Of a stretch of 36,638 nucleotides of DNA, positions 23,226-31,771 are shown one piece after another. The stretch spans positions 1 through 36,638 of the forward strand of contig CADBMK010000169.1 of assembly GCA_902795785.1 (NCBI GenBank), written 5' to 3'. The stretch's first letter is position 1; each line of letters begins with the position of its first letter. The notes beneath the pieces were generated by a model. It worked only from the letters and a program-made list of their open reading frames with translations. It had not been told where the DNA came from and ran no database searches. The position numbers and the translations under genes are program-made. Origin of the DNA: an uncultured Bacteroidia bacterium (GTDB lineage Bacteria; Bacteroidota; Bacteroidia; Bacteroidales; UBA932).

Positions 23226-23984
23226 CTAATATAGCAATATTTCGTACATCCTAGGCCAACACTTTCCCGTAATTAAAATCTTTCCCGACCTTTCGTCATA
23301 AGCGATACCGTTCAGGACGTCCGTGTCCCTGTCACGGAGTTTGTCAGGCAGCAGGCCGGTACAATCCACGGTAGCCTCAACAACCCCCGTTTCAGGATTG
23401 ATAATGAGTATCATGTCAGTCAGATAGACATTAGCCCATATCTTCCCTTTAATATACTCCAGTTCGTTAAGCAGCCGGATAGGACGGCCGTTAAGCTTGA
23501 CCTGGATGGTCTTGCTCACTTTAAGGTCCTTATCCATAAAGTATATGTTCGACGAACCGTCGCTGGCGATGAGTTTCTTTCCGTCCGTGGTAAGTCCCCA
23601 CCCCTCCCTCGGATATGAAAAAGACTTCTCATATTTGAGAGTGGCCGCATCATAGACAAAAACCACCTTTTCCTGCCAGGTGAGTATGAAGAGTTTTCCG
23701 TCGAGGACGCAGGAGCCCTCGACGAAATACCTTTTATTAAAATCCAGTTTTCTCAGGGCCTTTCCAGTATTCAGGTCAACCTTGCGGAAAGTGGAATTGC
23801 CATATTGTCCCGTACTCTCATAAAGATCCCCGTCAAGAAAATACAGGCCCTGAGTATAGGAACTGCGGTCGTGAGGATATTCCTTAACGACCTTTACCTT
23901 GTATTTTCCGACAGAAGGGCCGGCCGCGTTCACGCAGGAAAGCGGAAGGACGGCCAGCATGAGAAGTACGAATAATCTATGCAT
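23226..23984 (-). CDS. Glutaminyl-peptide cyclotransferase, plant-type beta-propeller family
   Basis: A 252-residue exported enzyme predicted to cyclise N-terminal Gln to pyroglutamate on proteins. Signature segments of the glutamine cyclotransferase family are visible: SYTQGLYF, ESTGQYGNSTFRK, EGWGLTTDGKKL, RLLNELEYIKGKIWANV, DVLNGIAYD and ITGKCWPRMYEI. The N-terminus MHRLFVLLMLAVLPLSCVNA is a signal peptide; a Cys at 17 makes lipidation possible, but the lipobox is imperfect (Pro at -3). Its start overlaps the pyrG stop by 8 bp. In this compartment it could modify outer-membrane or secreted proteins exposing Gln after signal cleavage. Confidence 0.9.
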   Translation of the reverse strand: MHRLFVLLMLAVLPLSCVNAAGPSVGKYKVKVVKEYPHDRSSYTQGLYFLDGDLYESTGQYGNSTFRKVDLNTGKALRKLDFNKRYFVEGSCVLDGKLFILTWQEKVVFVYDAATLKYEKSFSYPREGWGLTTDGKKLIASDGSSNIYFMDKDLKVSKTIQVKLNGRPIRLLNELEYIKGKIWANVYLTDMILIINPETGVVEATVDCTGLLPDKLRDRDTDVLNGIAYDERSGKILITGKCWPRMYEILLY

Positions 23985-25590
23985 TGTTACGATGTTTTTT
24001 TGCTTCTTCTATGAAAGATACAAAAATCGGCTGAGGATTCTCAGGCGTACTCTTGAGTTCCGGATGGAACTGGGTTCCGATGAAGAACGGATGTGAAGGA
24101 ATCTCGACGATTTCCACGAGGCCGGTATCCGGATTCTTTCCTGAAGCGTGCATGCCTGCCGCTTCGAACTCCTCAAGGTATGAGCCGTTGAATTCATAGC
24201 GGTGACGGTGACGCTCGGAAATCACTTCCTTTCCATATATCCTGTATGCGAGGGAGTTCTTGTCAAGTTTGCACTCGTATGCGCCAAGACGCATCGTTCC
24301 TCCCTTTATCGTAGTACTCTTCTGATCCGCCATAAGGTCGATGACAGGGTGCTGGGTGAGCATATTCACCTCTGCCGAGCAGGCATCCTTATATCCAAGG
24401 ACATCACGGGCGAATTCCACGACGCACATCTGCATGCCCAGACAGATTCCGAAGAACGGAACGCCGTGCTCCCTGGCATATCTGACGGCGAGAATCTTTC
24501 CTTCCAGACCTCTTTCTCCGAATCCCGGAGCGACGAGGATTCCATCCATATGGCCGAGTGTTTCCTCAAGGTTGTTCTCATCGAGATACTCGCTGTGTAC
24601 TGTATGTACGTTTACCTTGCATTCATTGGCGGCGCCGGCGTGTACGAAGGATTCAAGAATTGACTTGTATGCATCCTGAAGTTCCACATACTTTCCGACG
24701 AGAGCCACGTCCACCTCGCTCTTCGGGTGATAGAGCTTGTCCAGGAAAGCCTGGAGCGCAGAAAGATCCGGCTCAGGCCTGCACTCAAGTTTCATATGCT
24801 CAATCACCATGTTGTCAAGACCTTCAGCGTGCATATTGAAAGGGACCTGATAGATGCTTGGCGCATCAATGCTCTGGATTACATAGCCGGGCTTTACATT
24901 ACAGAAGAGAGCCACCTTACGCCTGATATCGGCGGAAAGATTCTTTTCCGTACGGCAGACAATGATATCAGGATGTACTCCAGCCTGCTGGAGCATCTGG
25001 ACAGAATGCTGTGTAGGTTTTGTCTTAAGCTCGTTTGCAGCCCTGAGAAGAGGGACAAGGGTAAGATGGATTGACATCAGGTCCTCTTCCGGCATTTCCC
25101 ACTGAAGCTGACGGATGGCCTCGAGGAACGGCTGAGACTCCATATCTCCTACCGTACCTCCAACCTCGGTGATGATGACATCGAAATTGCCCGTTTTACC
25201 AAGAAGAAGCATACGCCTCTTGATCTCGTCAGTAATATGAGGAATAATCTGTACGGTTTTGCCAAGGTACGCGCCTTCCCTTTCCTTCGTAATTACGGTA
25301 TGATAAATCTTACCGGTAGTTACGTTATTGGCCTTGCTCATATGAACTCCCAGGAAACGCTCGTAATGTCCAAGGTCGAGGTCGGTCTCTGCGCCGTCGT
25401 CAGTGACATAGCACTCTCCGTGCTCATAAGGATTGAGGGTTCCCGGATCCACATTGATATATGGGTCGAATTTCTGGATTGTCACCCGGAGTCCACGGGC
25501 CTGAAGGAGTTTGGCGAGAGATGCGGCAATAATGCCTTTGCCCAGAGAAGAGGCAACGCCACCTGTAACGAAAACGTACTTTGTATTCAT
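23977..25590 (-). CDS. pyrG: CTP synthase
   Basis: Converts UTP to CTP with ATP and glutamine in the cytoplasm. The 537-residue length is the family norm. The N-terminal synthetase domain starts NTKYVFVTGGVASSLGKGI, with EVGGTVGDMES and ENLSADIRRK-like regions. The C-terminal class I glutamine amidotransferase domain shows GFGERG, the nucleophile Cys in FGICLGMQ and the His-Pro-Glu triad in GTQFHPEL. An in-frame ATG nine codons upstream was rejected, because the family begins at MNTKYV and the leader would overlap the promoter start. First gene of a five-gene unit ending in the LytTR regulator. Divergent from rnpB. Confidence 0.97.
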   Translation of the reverse strand: MNTKYVFVTGGVASSLGKGIIAASLAKLLQARGLRVTIQKFDPYINVDPGTLNPYEHGECYVTDDGAETDLDLGHYERFLGVHMSKANNVTTGKIYHTVITKEREGAYLGKTVQIIPHITDEIKRRMLLLGKTGNFDVIITEVGGTVGDMESQPFLEAIRQLQWEMPEEDLMSIHLTLVPLLRAANELKTKPTQHSVQMLQQAGVHPDIIVCRTEKNLSADIRRKVALFCNVKPGYVIQSIDAPSIYQVPFNMHAEGLDNMVIEHMKLECRPEPDLSALQAFLDKLYHPKSEVDVALVGKYVELQDAYKSILESFVHAGAANECKVNVHTVHSEYLDENNLEETLGHMDGILVAPGFGERGLEGKILAVRYAREHGVPFFGICLGMQMCVVEFARDVLGYKDACSAEVNMLTQHPVIDLMADQKSTTIKGGTMRLGAYECKLDKNSLAYRIYGKEVISERHRHRYEFNGSYLEEFEAAGMHASGKNPDTGLVEIVEIPSHPFFIGTQFHPELKSTPENPQPIFVSFIEEAKKHRNNA

Positions 25591-25614
25591 AATCAAAATT
25601 TCTTTACAGGGATA

Positions 25615-25647
25615 CAAAGTTAAGTTTTTCTAAAGGAAACAATCAAA
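25615..25647 (-). promoter_or_regulatory. Promoter of the pyrG unit
   Basis: On the minus strand the -7 element is TAACTTTG (25622-25615). A TTTG (25647-25644, 21 bp) or TTG (25642-25640, 17 bp) serves as -33. The expected start near 25611 gives a 20-nt leader. Confidence 0.7.
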
Positions 25648-25658
25648 TTTATTTTCAC

Positions 25659-25666
25659 TAAATTTG
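25659..25666 (+). promoter_or_regulatory. -7 element for rnpB
   Basis: TAAATTTG; the start is expected near 25670, about 27 nt before the mature RNA end drawn here. It overlaps the upstream region of the divergent pyrG promoter. Confidence 0.6.
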
Positions 25667-25696
25667 CATCCGAAAACACTGACAATATTGAAATTT

Positions 25697-26010
25697 AGGC
25701 GGGACGATCTGCCGCGCCGGTCTTTATGGCTGGTGAGGAAAGTCCGGACAGGAAAGGGCACCCGGCTGAGGAAAGCTCAGATAGGAGTAATCTTATTGTC
25801 ACCGTAACAGAAAATTACCGCTGCCTGCAGTAAGGGTGAAAACGTGAGGCAAGAGCTCACGACGTCCGGCAGCGATGTCGGACGGGTACGGTGCACGGGC
25901 CTGCAAGACCAAATATACTGACAGTTGAGGGCTGCCCGCCTGATGTCAGGGGGTAGGTTGCGATAGATAAATGGCAGATTTAAAAACAGAAACCGGCTTA
26001 CGGCCCCGCC
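25697..26010 (+). ncRNA. rnpB: RNase P RNA, bacterial class A
   Basis: Catalytic RNA that removes 5' leaders from pre-tRNAs. The universally conserved blocks occur in order: GAGGAAAGTCCGGAC (25735-25749), CAGTAAGGGTGAAAACGTG with AGGCAAGAGCTCAC, GGTGCACGGGCCTGCAAGAC-like central segment, GGTTGCGATAGATAAATGG, and ACAGAAACCGGCTTACGG near the 3' end. The ends pair as P1 (GGCGGG with CCCGCC). A run of nine T follows directly. About 314 nt. The exact 5' end is uncertain by some bases. Confidence 0.95.
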
Positions 26011-26019
26011 TTTTTTTTT
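25998..26019 (+). terminator. 3' end of rnpB with T9 run
   Basis: The closing P1 arm ending in CCCCGCC is followed by nine T (26011-26019), so the P1 stem plus T run acts as the terminator. Confidence 0.75.
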
Positions 26020-26031
26020 ACCAGATATGCA

Positions 26032-26061
26032 TTGAACTGCAAACATTTTTATTTATGTTTG
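26032..26061 (+). promoter_or_regulatory. Consensus promoter of second candidate small RNA/leader
   Basis: TTG at 26032-26034, 19-bp spacer, TATGTTTG at 26054-26061. It starts 12 bp after the rnpB T run. Predicted transcript start near 26065. Confidence 0.75.
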
Positions 26062-26064
26062 CAC

Positions 26065-26169
26065 TATTAGAAAGATAAGCGCCGGGCTTACTCCGGCAGA
26101 TTAATGACACCAAAACACAAAACCAATTCTAAATGCGCTATTTCGAAAGAAATATCGCATTTATTTTTT
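26065..26169 (+). ncRNA. Candidate small RNA or attenuating leader upstream of glpA (about 105 nt)
   Basis: Seen directly: a consensus promoter, a hairpin GCCGG/CCGGC with loop GCTTACT (26081-26097), an A/C-rich unpaired stretch (26103-26130), and a strong terminator. This is the classical layout of a trans-acting small RNA, with a 5' hairpin, a single-stranded seed region and a terminator. An alternative is a terminated leader for glpABC, whose own -7 element lies 24 bp downstream. I do not recognise it as a known RNA family. Confidence 0.6.
26131..26169 (+). terminator. Strong intrinsic terminator before glpA
   Basis: Stem AAATGCG (26131-26137) with CGCATTT (26156-26162), one C-T mismatch, TATTTC with GAAATA, GAAA tetraloop, followed by A and six T. 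Thirteen base pairs in total. Confidence 0.88.
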
Positions 26170-26192
26170 GCACTATTTTCCCAAAAGAAAAG

Positions 26193-26200
26193 TAACTTTG
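26193..26200 (+). promoter_or_regulatory. -7 element for glpABC
   Basis: TAACTTTG; the nearest TTTG (26167-26170) is 22 bp upstream, slightly long, and lies in the T run of the preceding terminator. The start near 26204 gives a leader of about 42 nt. Confidence 0.6.
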
Positions 26201-26245
26201 TGACCGGTAACACAAAACATTAACTTTCTAAACTCTATTAAATTA

Positions 26246-27916
26246 ATGGGACAAGAAAAACGAGGCAATGAATATGACGTAATCATTGTCGGTGGCGGAA
26301 TCACCGGAGCAGGAACTGCGAGGGACTGTGCCCTTCGAGGACTCAATGTCCTTCTTATAGAAAGACACGACATCGCAACGGGCGCAACCGGACGTAACCA
26401 CGGTCTGCTTCACAGTGGCGCGCGCTATGCCGTCAAGGACAGCGAATCCGCCGAAGAATGTATCAGGGAAAACATCATCCTGAGAAAGATAGCCAGCAAC
26501 TGCGTCGAAGACACACAGGGTCTTTTCATCACCCTTCCCGAAGACGCCGACAGCGGCTATGGACTTGACTATCAGAAAACCTTCATCGAGGCCTGCCTCA
26601 AGGCCGGAATCAACGCAGAAGCCATCGATCCAAAAGATGCCATAATGATGGAGCCGTCTGTCAACCCAAGACTCATCGGCGCCGTCAAGGTTCCTGACGG
26701 TTCCGTGGATCCGTTCCGTCTGTGCGCAGCCAACATCACCGATGCAAAGCTGCACGGTGCAAAAGTACTCGTCTATTCAGAAGTAACTGAATTCATAAAG
26801 GAAGGAGACACCATTCTCGGAGTCAAGGTCAGAGATTCCAAGACAGGTGAGATTTCCGAATACAGGGCTCCGGTAACAGTCAACGCTGCCGGTATCTGGG
26901 GCCATAACATCGCCGAAATGGCCGGGGTACACGTAGGAATGTATCCTGCAAAAGGCGCCCTGCTCGTCTTCGGGCACAGGGTCAACAACGTCGTAATCAA
27001 CCGCTGCCGCAAGTCCGCCGACGGAGACATTCTCGTTCCGGGCGATACCGTATGCGTCATCGGAACCACTTCCACAAAGGTTCCGTTCGAGCAGTGCGAC
27101 AACATGTACGTCACCAGGGACGAGGTTGAACTCCTTCTGCGTGAAGGATGCGCCCTTGCGCCAAGCCTCGCCACCACCAGGATCCTCCGCGCATACGCCG
27201 GTGTACGACCTCTCGTTGCATCCGACGACGACCCTACGGGAAGAAGCATCTCCCGCGGCATCGTCTGCCTGGATCACGAAACACGCGACGGCCTTAAAGG
27301 TTTCATTACGATAACCGGAGGAAAGCTCATGACTTACAGACTTATGTCTGAGATTGCAACCGATGCCGTTTGCAAGAAACTCAACATAAACAAGACCTGT
27401 CAGACAGCCACCACCCCTATCATCGGTTCAGAGATGGGTGAAGCCAGGAAAGACACCCTCGAAAAGACTGTCAAGAAGATTTGGAACTTCCCTACCATAG
27501 GACAGAAGGCTGCTGCCGGTCGTTTCGGAACCAGGGCGGCTGACATTCCTTATAAGAGTGAAGAAGACAGGAAGGTAATTTGCGAATGCGAGCAGGTTAC
27601 CCTCGGAGAAATCAAATATGCAGTCAAGACCAACGCCATAACGTCCCTTGAGGACCTGCGCCGCAGAACCCGTATCGGTATGGGAACCTGCCAGGGCACA
27701 TTCTGTATCTACAAGGCGGCCAAAGCCCTTGCAGAAGCGCTCGGAACGCCTGAGAAAGCGGACATCATCGCCAGGGACTATCTCAACGAGAGATGGAAGG
27801 GCATGACCTGCGTAGGCTGGGGAGATACCATCCGTGAAATGGAATTCATGCAGAGAGTCTACAAGAACGGTATCCCTGATTCTTACAAAAATATCCCGGA
27901 CCCAACTAAAAAGTAA
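26246..27916 (+). CDS. glpA: Anaerobic glycerol-3-phosphate dehydrogenase subunit A
   Basis: FAD-containing catalytic subunit that oxidises sn-glycerol-3-phosphate to dihydroxyacetone phosphate and passes electrons via GlpB/GlpC to the quinone pool. The 556 residues begin with a dinucleotide-binding motif VGGGITGAGTARD and the DAO-family segment GATGRNHGLLHSGARYAV. The C-terminal BFD-like domain carries the four [2Fe-2S] Cys in CECEQVT and GMGTCQGTFC (about residues 448-490). Length fits E. coli GlpA (542). First gene of glpABC, 5 bp before glpB. No glpF or glpK is nearby. The upstream terminated RNA is a candidate regulator. Confidence 0.95.
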   Translation: MGQEKRGNEYDVIIVGGGITGAGTARDCALRGLNVLLIERHDIATGATGRNHGLLHSGARYAVKDSESAEECIRENIILRKIASNCVEDTQGLFITLPEDADSGYGLDYQKTFIEACLKAGINAEAIDPKDAIMMEPSVNPRLIGAVKVPDGSVDPFRLCAANITDAKLHGAKVLVYSEVTEFIKEGDTILGVKVRDSKTGEISEYRAPVTVNAAGIWGHNIAEMAGVHVGMYPAKGALLVFGHRVNNVVINRCRKSADGDILVPGDTVCVIGTTSTKVPFEQCDNMYVTRDEVELLLREGCALAPSLATTRILRAYAGVRPLVASDDDPTGRSISRGIVCLDHETRDGLKGFITITGGKLMTYRLMSEIATDAVCKKLNINKTCQTATTPIIGSEMGEARKDTLEKTVKKIWNFPTIGQKAAAGRFGTRAADIPYKSEEDRKVICECEQVTLGEIKYAVKTNAITSLEDLRRRTRIGMGTCQGTFCIYKAAKALAEALGTPEKADIIARDYLNERWKGMTCVGWGDTIREMEFMQRVYKNGIPDSYKNIPDPTKK

Positions 27917-27921
27917 GGAGT

Positions 27922-28500
27922 ATGAAATTCGACGTTATAGTAATAGGCGGAGGACTTGCCGGAATGAAAGCGGCCGGCCTCCTTATTGCCAAGGGAAAGA
28001 AGGTGGCCGTAATCACTGAGGGCCACTCCATTCATAATGTTTCGTACAAAGAATTCCAGAGCGCCGACGGTACTCTTCTTATGGGAGACTGCGTGGTTTC
28101 TTCTGAAGTCAAGGACGGCAAGGTCCTGAGCGTCACCACCGAGAAGATCTCTGACATTCCATTCGAGGCGGACTATTTCATCCTTGCCACCGGCAAGTAT
28201 TTCGGCGGCGGAATCAAGGCCGACATGGACCACATCTGGGAGCCTTTGTTCGGCTGCGACATTGATGCGGACGAAGACAGGTCAACCTGGTTCGACTGGG
28301 ATTTCAGCAAGAAGCAGAAATTCCTGGATTTCGGAATTAAGGTGGACCAGGACTTCAGGGCTCTTTCTAAGGGCAATGCATTCGAGAACCTCTACGCATG
28401 CGGTGAAATCCTTGCAGGACTTTCAGGCATCGGAGAGAATGCGGATAAGGAAATTGAGAAAACAGCCGAGAAAGTGGCTGAAAACATAATCAACAAATAG
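27922..28500 (+). CDS. glpB: Compact GlpB-like flavoprotein subunit
   Basis: 192 residues, against about 420 for E. coli GlpB. The N-terminus has the FAD motif VIGGGLAGMKAAGLL and GKKVAVITEGHS, as in GlpB. The next segment (DGTLLMGDCV, DYFILATGKYFGGGIKAD, WEPLFGCDI) corresponds to the C-terminal third of E. coli GlpB, and ENLYACGEILAG to its last flavin-contact motif. The central 200-odd residues of the long form are therefore absent, and the frame is open with intact ends, so this looks like a shortened but functional type rather than a pseudogene. Location between glpA and glpC (2 bp before glpC) supports the role of anchoring and electron-relay subunit. Confidence 0.85.
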   Translation: MKFDVIVIGGGLAGMKAAGLLIAKGKKVAVITEGHSIHNVSYKEFQSADGTLLMGDCVVSSEVKDGKVLSVTTEKISDIPFEADYFILATGKYFGGGIKADMDHIWEPLFGCDIDADEDRSTWFDWDFSKKQKFLDFGIKVDQDFRALSKGNAFENLYACGEILAGLSGIGENADKEIEKTAEKVAENIINK

Positions 28501-28502
28501 CC

Positions 28503-29738
28503 ATGCAGGAAAAGAATCTAAGCAAATTTGATTTCGAGCAGTGCCAGAAATGCGCTATCTGTACGAATGTTTGCCCTGTTATGGCAAACAACCCGAAATA
28601 TGCCGGTCCTAAACAGTCAGGTCCGGATGAGAACCGTTACCGTCTGAAGAACGGACTGTTCTTCGACGACGCCCTCAAGTATTGCATGAACTGCAAGCGC
28701 TGTGAGGTTGCCTGTCCTTCCAACGTCAAGGTGGGCGACATGATCCAGGCCGCCAAGATAGAATTCGGCCACGGCCCCGGACTCCGTGAGCTTATGGTAG
28801 CAAATACGGACGCAATGGGCAAGATTGCCACTAAGTTCGCTCACCTTGTGAATTTCGGACTCAGCCTGGCGCCTGCCAAGGCCCTTGTAGAGGCCACGGT
28901 TGGAATCAGCAGGAAGGCACCGATGCCGTCATATTCCTTCACGACATTCGAATCCTGGTTCAAAAAGAACAAGCAGGAGGAACAGTCTAAGTTCAGCAGG
29001 CAGATCAGCTATTACCACGGATGTTACGCCAACTACAACTATCCTCAGCTTGGTAAGGACTTCGTATCAGTGCTCAATGCACTTGGATTCGGCGTTAACC
29101 TTCTTGACGGAGAACGCTGCTGCGGCGTGGCAAAGATTACCAACGGACTGGCAGCCAAGGCCGCTGAGGACGGAGAACACAATGTAAATCTCTTCCGCAA
29201 ATCCATTGCTGAAGGCAGGGACATCGTAACCGTGTCAACATCCTGCACGCTGACAATCCTCGAGGAATACCCTCACCTTCTTGGTGTTGAAAACTCCGAC
29301 GTCAAGGATCACATCAGCCTGGTTGAGAAATTCATCTATAAGGAAATCGCTTCCGGAAGAGTCAAACTCGCCTGGAAGAAAGACTATAAGGCAAAGGCAG
29401 CTTACCACTGCCCATGTCACCAGGAGAAACTTGGCTGGGGCGTGTTTACGACCGAACTTCTGAAGATGATTCCGGGACTTGACCTTACGGTTCTCGACAG
29501 TAATTGCTGTGGAATCGCCGGTACATACGGATTCAAGAAAGAAAACCGCGAGGTTTCCGAACAGATTGGAAAACCGCTTTTCGACCAGATTAAGAAAGTG
29601 GCTCCGGACTTCGTAGCCTGCGAATGCGAAACTTGTAAGTGGCAGATAGAAGGAATGACCAAGGTTCCGGTCAAGAACCCTGTTTCAATCCTTGCTCAGG
29701 CCCTTGACTTAGAGGCGACCGGAAAGCTTAACTCTTAA
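28503..29738 (+). CDS. glpC: Anaerobic glycerol-3-phosphate dehydrogenase subunit C
   Basis: Iron-sulfur subunit transferring electrons from GlpAB to the membrane quinone. The 411 residues contain two ferredoxin-type 4Fe-4S motifs at the N-terminus (CQKCAICTNVCP and CMNCKRCEVACP) and two CCG domains (GERCCG near residue 205 and SNCCGIAG near 337, with the preceding HGCYANY and CPCHQEK motifs). Family length (E. coli 396) and order are normal. Its 3' end overlaps the convergent lipoprotein gene by 30 bp. Confidence 0.95.
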   Translation: MQEKNLSKFDFEQCQKCAICTNVCPVMANNPKYAGPKQSGPDENRYRLKNGLFFDDALKYCMNCKRCEVACPSNVKVGDMIQAAKIEFGHGPGLRELMVANTDAMGKIATKFAHLVNFGLSLAPAKALVEATVGISRKAPMPSYSFTTFESWFKKNKQEEQSKFSRQISYYHGCYANYNYPQLGKDFVSVLNALGFGVNLLDGERCCGVAKITNGLAAKAAEDGEHNVNLFRKSIAEGRDIVTVSTSCTLTILEEYPHLLGVENSDVKDHISLVEKFIYKEIASGRVKLAWKKDYKAKAAYHCPCHQEKLGWGVFTTELLKMIPGLDLTVLDSNCCGIAGTYGFKKENREVSEQIGKPLFDQIKKVAPDFVACECETCKWQIEGMTKVPVKNPVSILAQALDLEATGKLNS

Positions 29739-30464
29739 AGAATCGTTCAGCTGACCCTTATTGGTTTTATCACTGAGGTTCAGCCATTCGAGCGCAAGAT
29801 CATATCGCTGTTGCATATAACATGCAGCGGCGATATTGTATTGTATGGCCCCCTTTAGGCTACGGTTCTTGGTAACCTTGAGGATTTCAATCCACTTATC
29901 GATGGCCTCGTCGAACTTGAAATCGTAACAAAGTCTGATAGGAACAGCCCAATCAGTTCCTACGGTCTCGGCATAATAAAGATTGATGCTGGATCTCCTC
30001 CACTGTGGGACGAACTTCTTGGAAAGCTCCTTTCCGTCCTGGGCTCCGGTGCAGACAGAAGGGATAGTCCAGGTATAAACCGTGTCTATCTGAGTCATGG
30101 AGTCATAGCCGTAAATCTTTCCGCCGAAATTGTCGATTATGAAAATGGCATCCCTGTCGGAATTCATTATGAAACTGCGCGCTTCATAATGAGGATTGAA
30201 TTCAAGGCTGTCTGCAATCTTCATGGAAGATACTTCAACCGGCCTGCCAATATTGTCATTGAGATTCTGTGCGAATCCCATCGCCACGTTTGCACAGACG
30301 GTCGAATCCTTCTCGTTATCAGGATAAAGGAAGGCTACCGTCACATCCTCATTGTTCACATCCATTCCGGATACGGACGGAACTGATGTTTCATAATAGA
30401 AACTGTATGGTGCGATACATGAGGTGGCCGTTAAAAGGGCGGCAAGGTATGCGGTTGCTTTCAT
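29709..30464 (-). CDS. Predicted lipoprotein with C-terminal TPR-like helices
   Basis: A 251-residue protein resembling the uncharacterised Bacteroidetes lipoproteins of the DUF6340 type (recognition tentative). The N-terminus MKATAYLAALLTATSC has a lipobox ATSC with Cys16. The middle is beta-rich with WTIPSVC and WRRSSINLYY segments. Residues about 190-245 look like tetratricopeptide helices (AIDKWIEILKV, GAIQYNIAAACYMQQRYDLALEWLNLS). Its ATG overlaps the rimO stop (4 bp), and its 3' end overlaps glpC. A surface or outer-membrane location is likely; function unknown. Confidence 0.8.
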   Translation of the reverse strand: MKATAYLAALLTATSCIAPYSFYYETSVPSVSGMDVNNEDVTVAFLYPDNEKDSTVCANVAMGFAQNLNDNIGRPVEVSSMKIADSLEFNPHYEARSFIMNSDRDAIFIIDNFGGKIYGYDSMTQIDTVYTWTIPSVCTGAQDGKELSKKFVPQWRRSSINLYYAETVGTDWAVPIRLCYDFKFDEAIDKWIEILKVTKNRSLKGAIQYNIAAACYMQQRYDLALEWLNLSDKTNKGQLNDSLRVKLSGRL

Positions 30465-31771
30465 AATACTGGTTCTGCGGTTAAATCATAATCATCTGCG
30501 CCCGTTATGCGGACGTTGATGAATTGTCCCTGCATCGATGCCGGATTGTCGCCGAAGGCTTTGACAATGATCTCTCCGTCAACTTCCGGACTTTCATATT
30601 GACTGCGGCAGATAAACCTGCCGTCAGAATAATCGTCAATCAGCACTTTTTCAACGGTACCGATACGGCTCTCGTTATATTCGCGGGATATTTCCCTCTG
30701 GGCCGTCATCAATTCCGTAAGACGTCTGCGCTTGGTTGCCGGCGCCACCGAATCCCTGAGGTTCTGCGCGCCGAAAGTGCCTTCCTCCTCGGAATACATA
30801 AAAGCGCCCAACCTCTCGAATCTGGCTTCCTTAATGAACCCTACAAGTTCGTTGAACTCCTTTCTCCCCTCTCCCGGATGACCTACTATCATCGTCGTGC
30901 GGAGCACCACTCCCGGAACCCTTTCACGGAGTTTCTGGATGAGTTCACGCGTCCAGGCCCCTGTCGTATGACGGTGCATGCAGGAAAGGACCTCATCGTT
31001 GACGTGCTGAAGAGGAATGTCAAGATATTTGCAAACCTTCGGATTGCCGGCCATCTCGTCGAGTACATCGAGAGGGAAATCCGCAGGATAGGAGTAATGG
31101 ATGCGTATCCATTCAATCCCATCCACCTCGGAGAGTTTCCTTAGAAGTTCACCCAGGCATCTCTTCTTATAAAGATCAAGCCCGTAGTAGGTTGTATCCT
31201 GTGCAATCAGTACGAGTTCCTTCACTCCGTGGGCTGCAAGGTCCCTTGTCTCCGCCACGAGTTCTTCCATAGGGACAGATTTGTGCGCTCCCCTGATAAA
31301 AGGAATCGCGCAGTAGGAGCATCTCCTGTCACATCCTTCGGATATCTTGAGATATGCAAAGGTGTCGTGCTTCTCTGAATCGAAGCGCCTTTTCACGCCA
31401 ACCTTCGGAGTGCCTCCGACAGCCTTGACGACAGGATCCGTCTCCCTTGCCCCATACCAGCCGTCAACCTCGGGAATAAGTCCCGGAAGCTGGTCCATGT
31501 ACCTTTGGGAAAGGCAGCCGAAGACGATGAGTTTTCCTACGAGACCGCGGTTATTGCGATCCACACAGGACATGATTTCAGCGATGGACTGTTCCTTGGC
31601 CTCACCGATGAAACCACAGGTATTGACAAGCAGCCAATCGACCCTGCGGTCAGTCACCTCCTCCGGGACGATTTCATACTCCCCGTCCAGCTGGGCGAGG
31701 ATATGTTCCGAATCAACCTGGTTCTTGGAGCAACCCAGGGTAATGATCTGTATTGACTGCTTCTTTGTCAT
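30461..31771 (-). CDS. rimO: Ribosomal protein S12 methylthiotransferase
   Basis: Radical-SAM enzyme that adds a methylthio group to the conserved Asp of ribosomal protein S12. In 436 residues it has an N-terminal MTTase domain whose Cys bind one cluster (LGCSKNQVDSE, NTCGFI, FGCLSQRY), the radical-SAM motif CDRRCSYCAIP with CxxxCxxC, and a C-terminal TRAM domain (from about residue 370, LIDDYSDGRFICRSQYESPEV). RimO rather than MiaB is favoured by SKNQVDSE and by length. Coupled to DUF5606 by a one-base TAATG overlap upstream. Confidence 0.95.
   Translation of the reverse strand: MTKKQSIQIITLGCSKNQVDSEHILAQLDGEYEIVPEEVTDRRVDWLLVNTCGFIGEAKEQSIAEIMSCVDRNNRGLVGKLIVFGCLSQRYMDQLPGLIPEVDGWYGARETDPVVKAVGGTPKVGVKRRFDSEKHDTFAYLKISEGCDRRCSYCAIPFIRGAHKSVPMEELVAETRDLAAHGVKELVLIAQDTTYYGLDLYKKRCLGELLRKLSEVDGIEWIRIHYSYPADFPLDVLDEMAGNPKVCKYLDIPLQHVNDEVLSCMHRHTTGAWTRELIQKLRERVPGVVLRTTMIVGHPGEGRKEFNELVGFIKEARFERLGAFMYSEEEGTFGAQNLRDSVAPATKRRRLTELMTAQREISREYNESRIGTVEKVLIDDYSDGRFICRSQYESPEVDGEIIVKAFGDNPASMQGQFINVRITGADDYDLTAEPVL

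Noticed and set aside
26104..26223. A 39-residue open frame across the terminator upstream of glpA
   Set aside because: It runs through the strong terminator hairpin, has no plausible ribosome site, and its A/C-rich sequence has no protein-like pattern; a non-coding RNA explains the region better.
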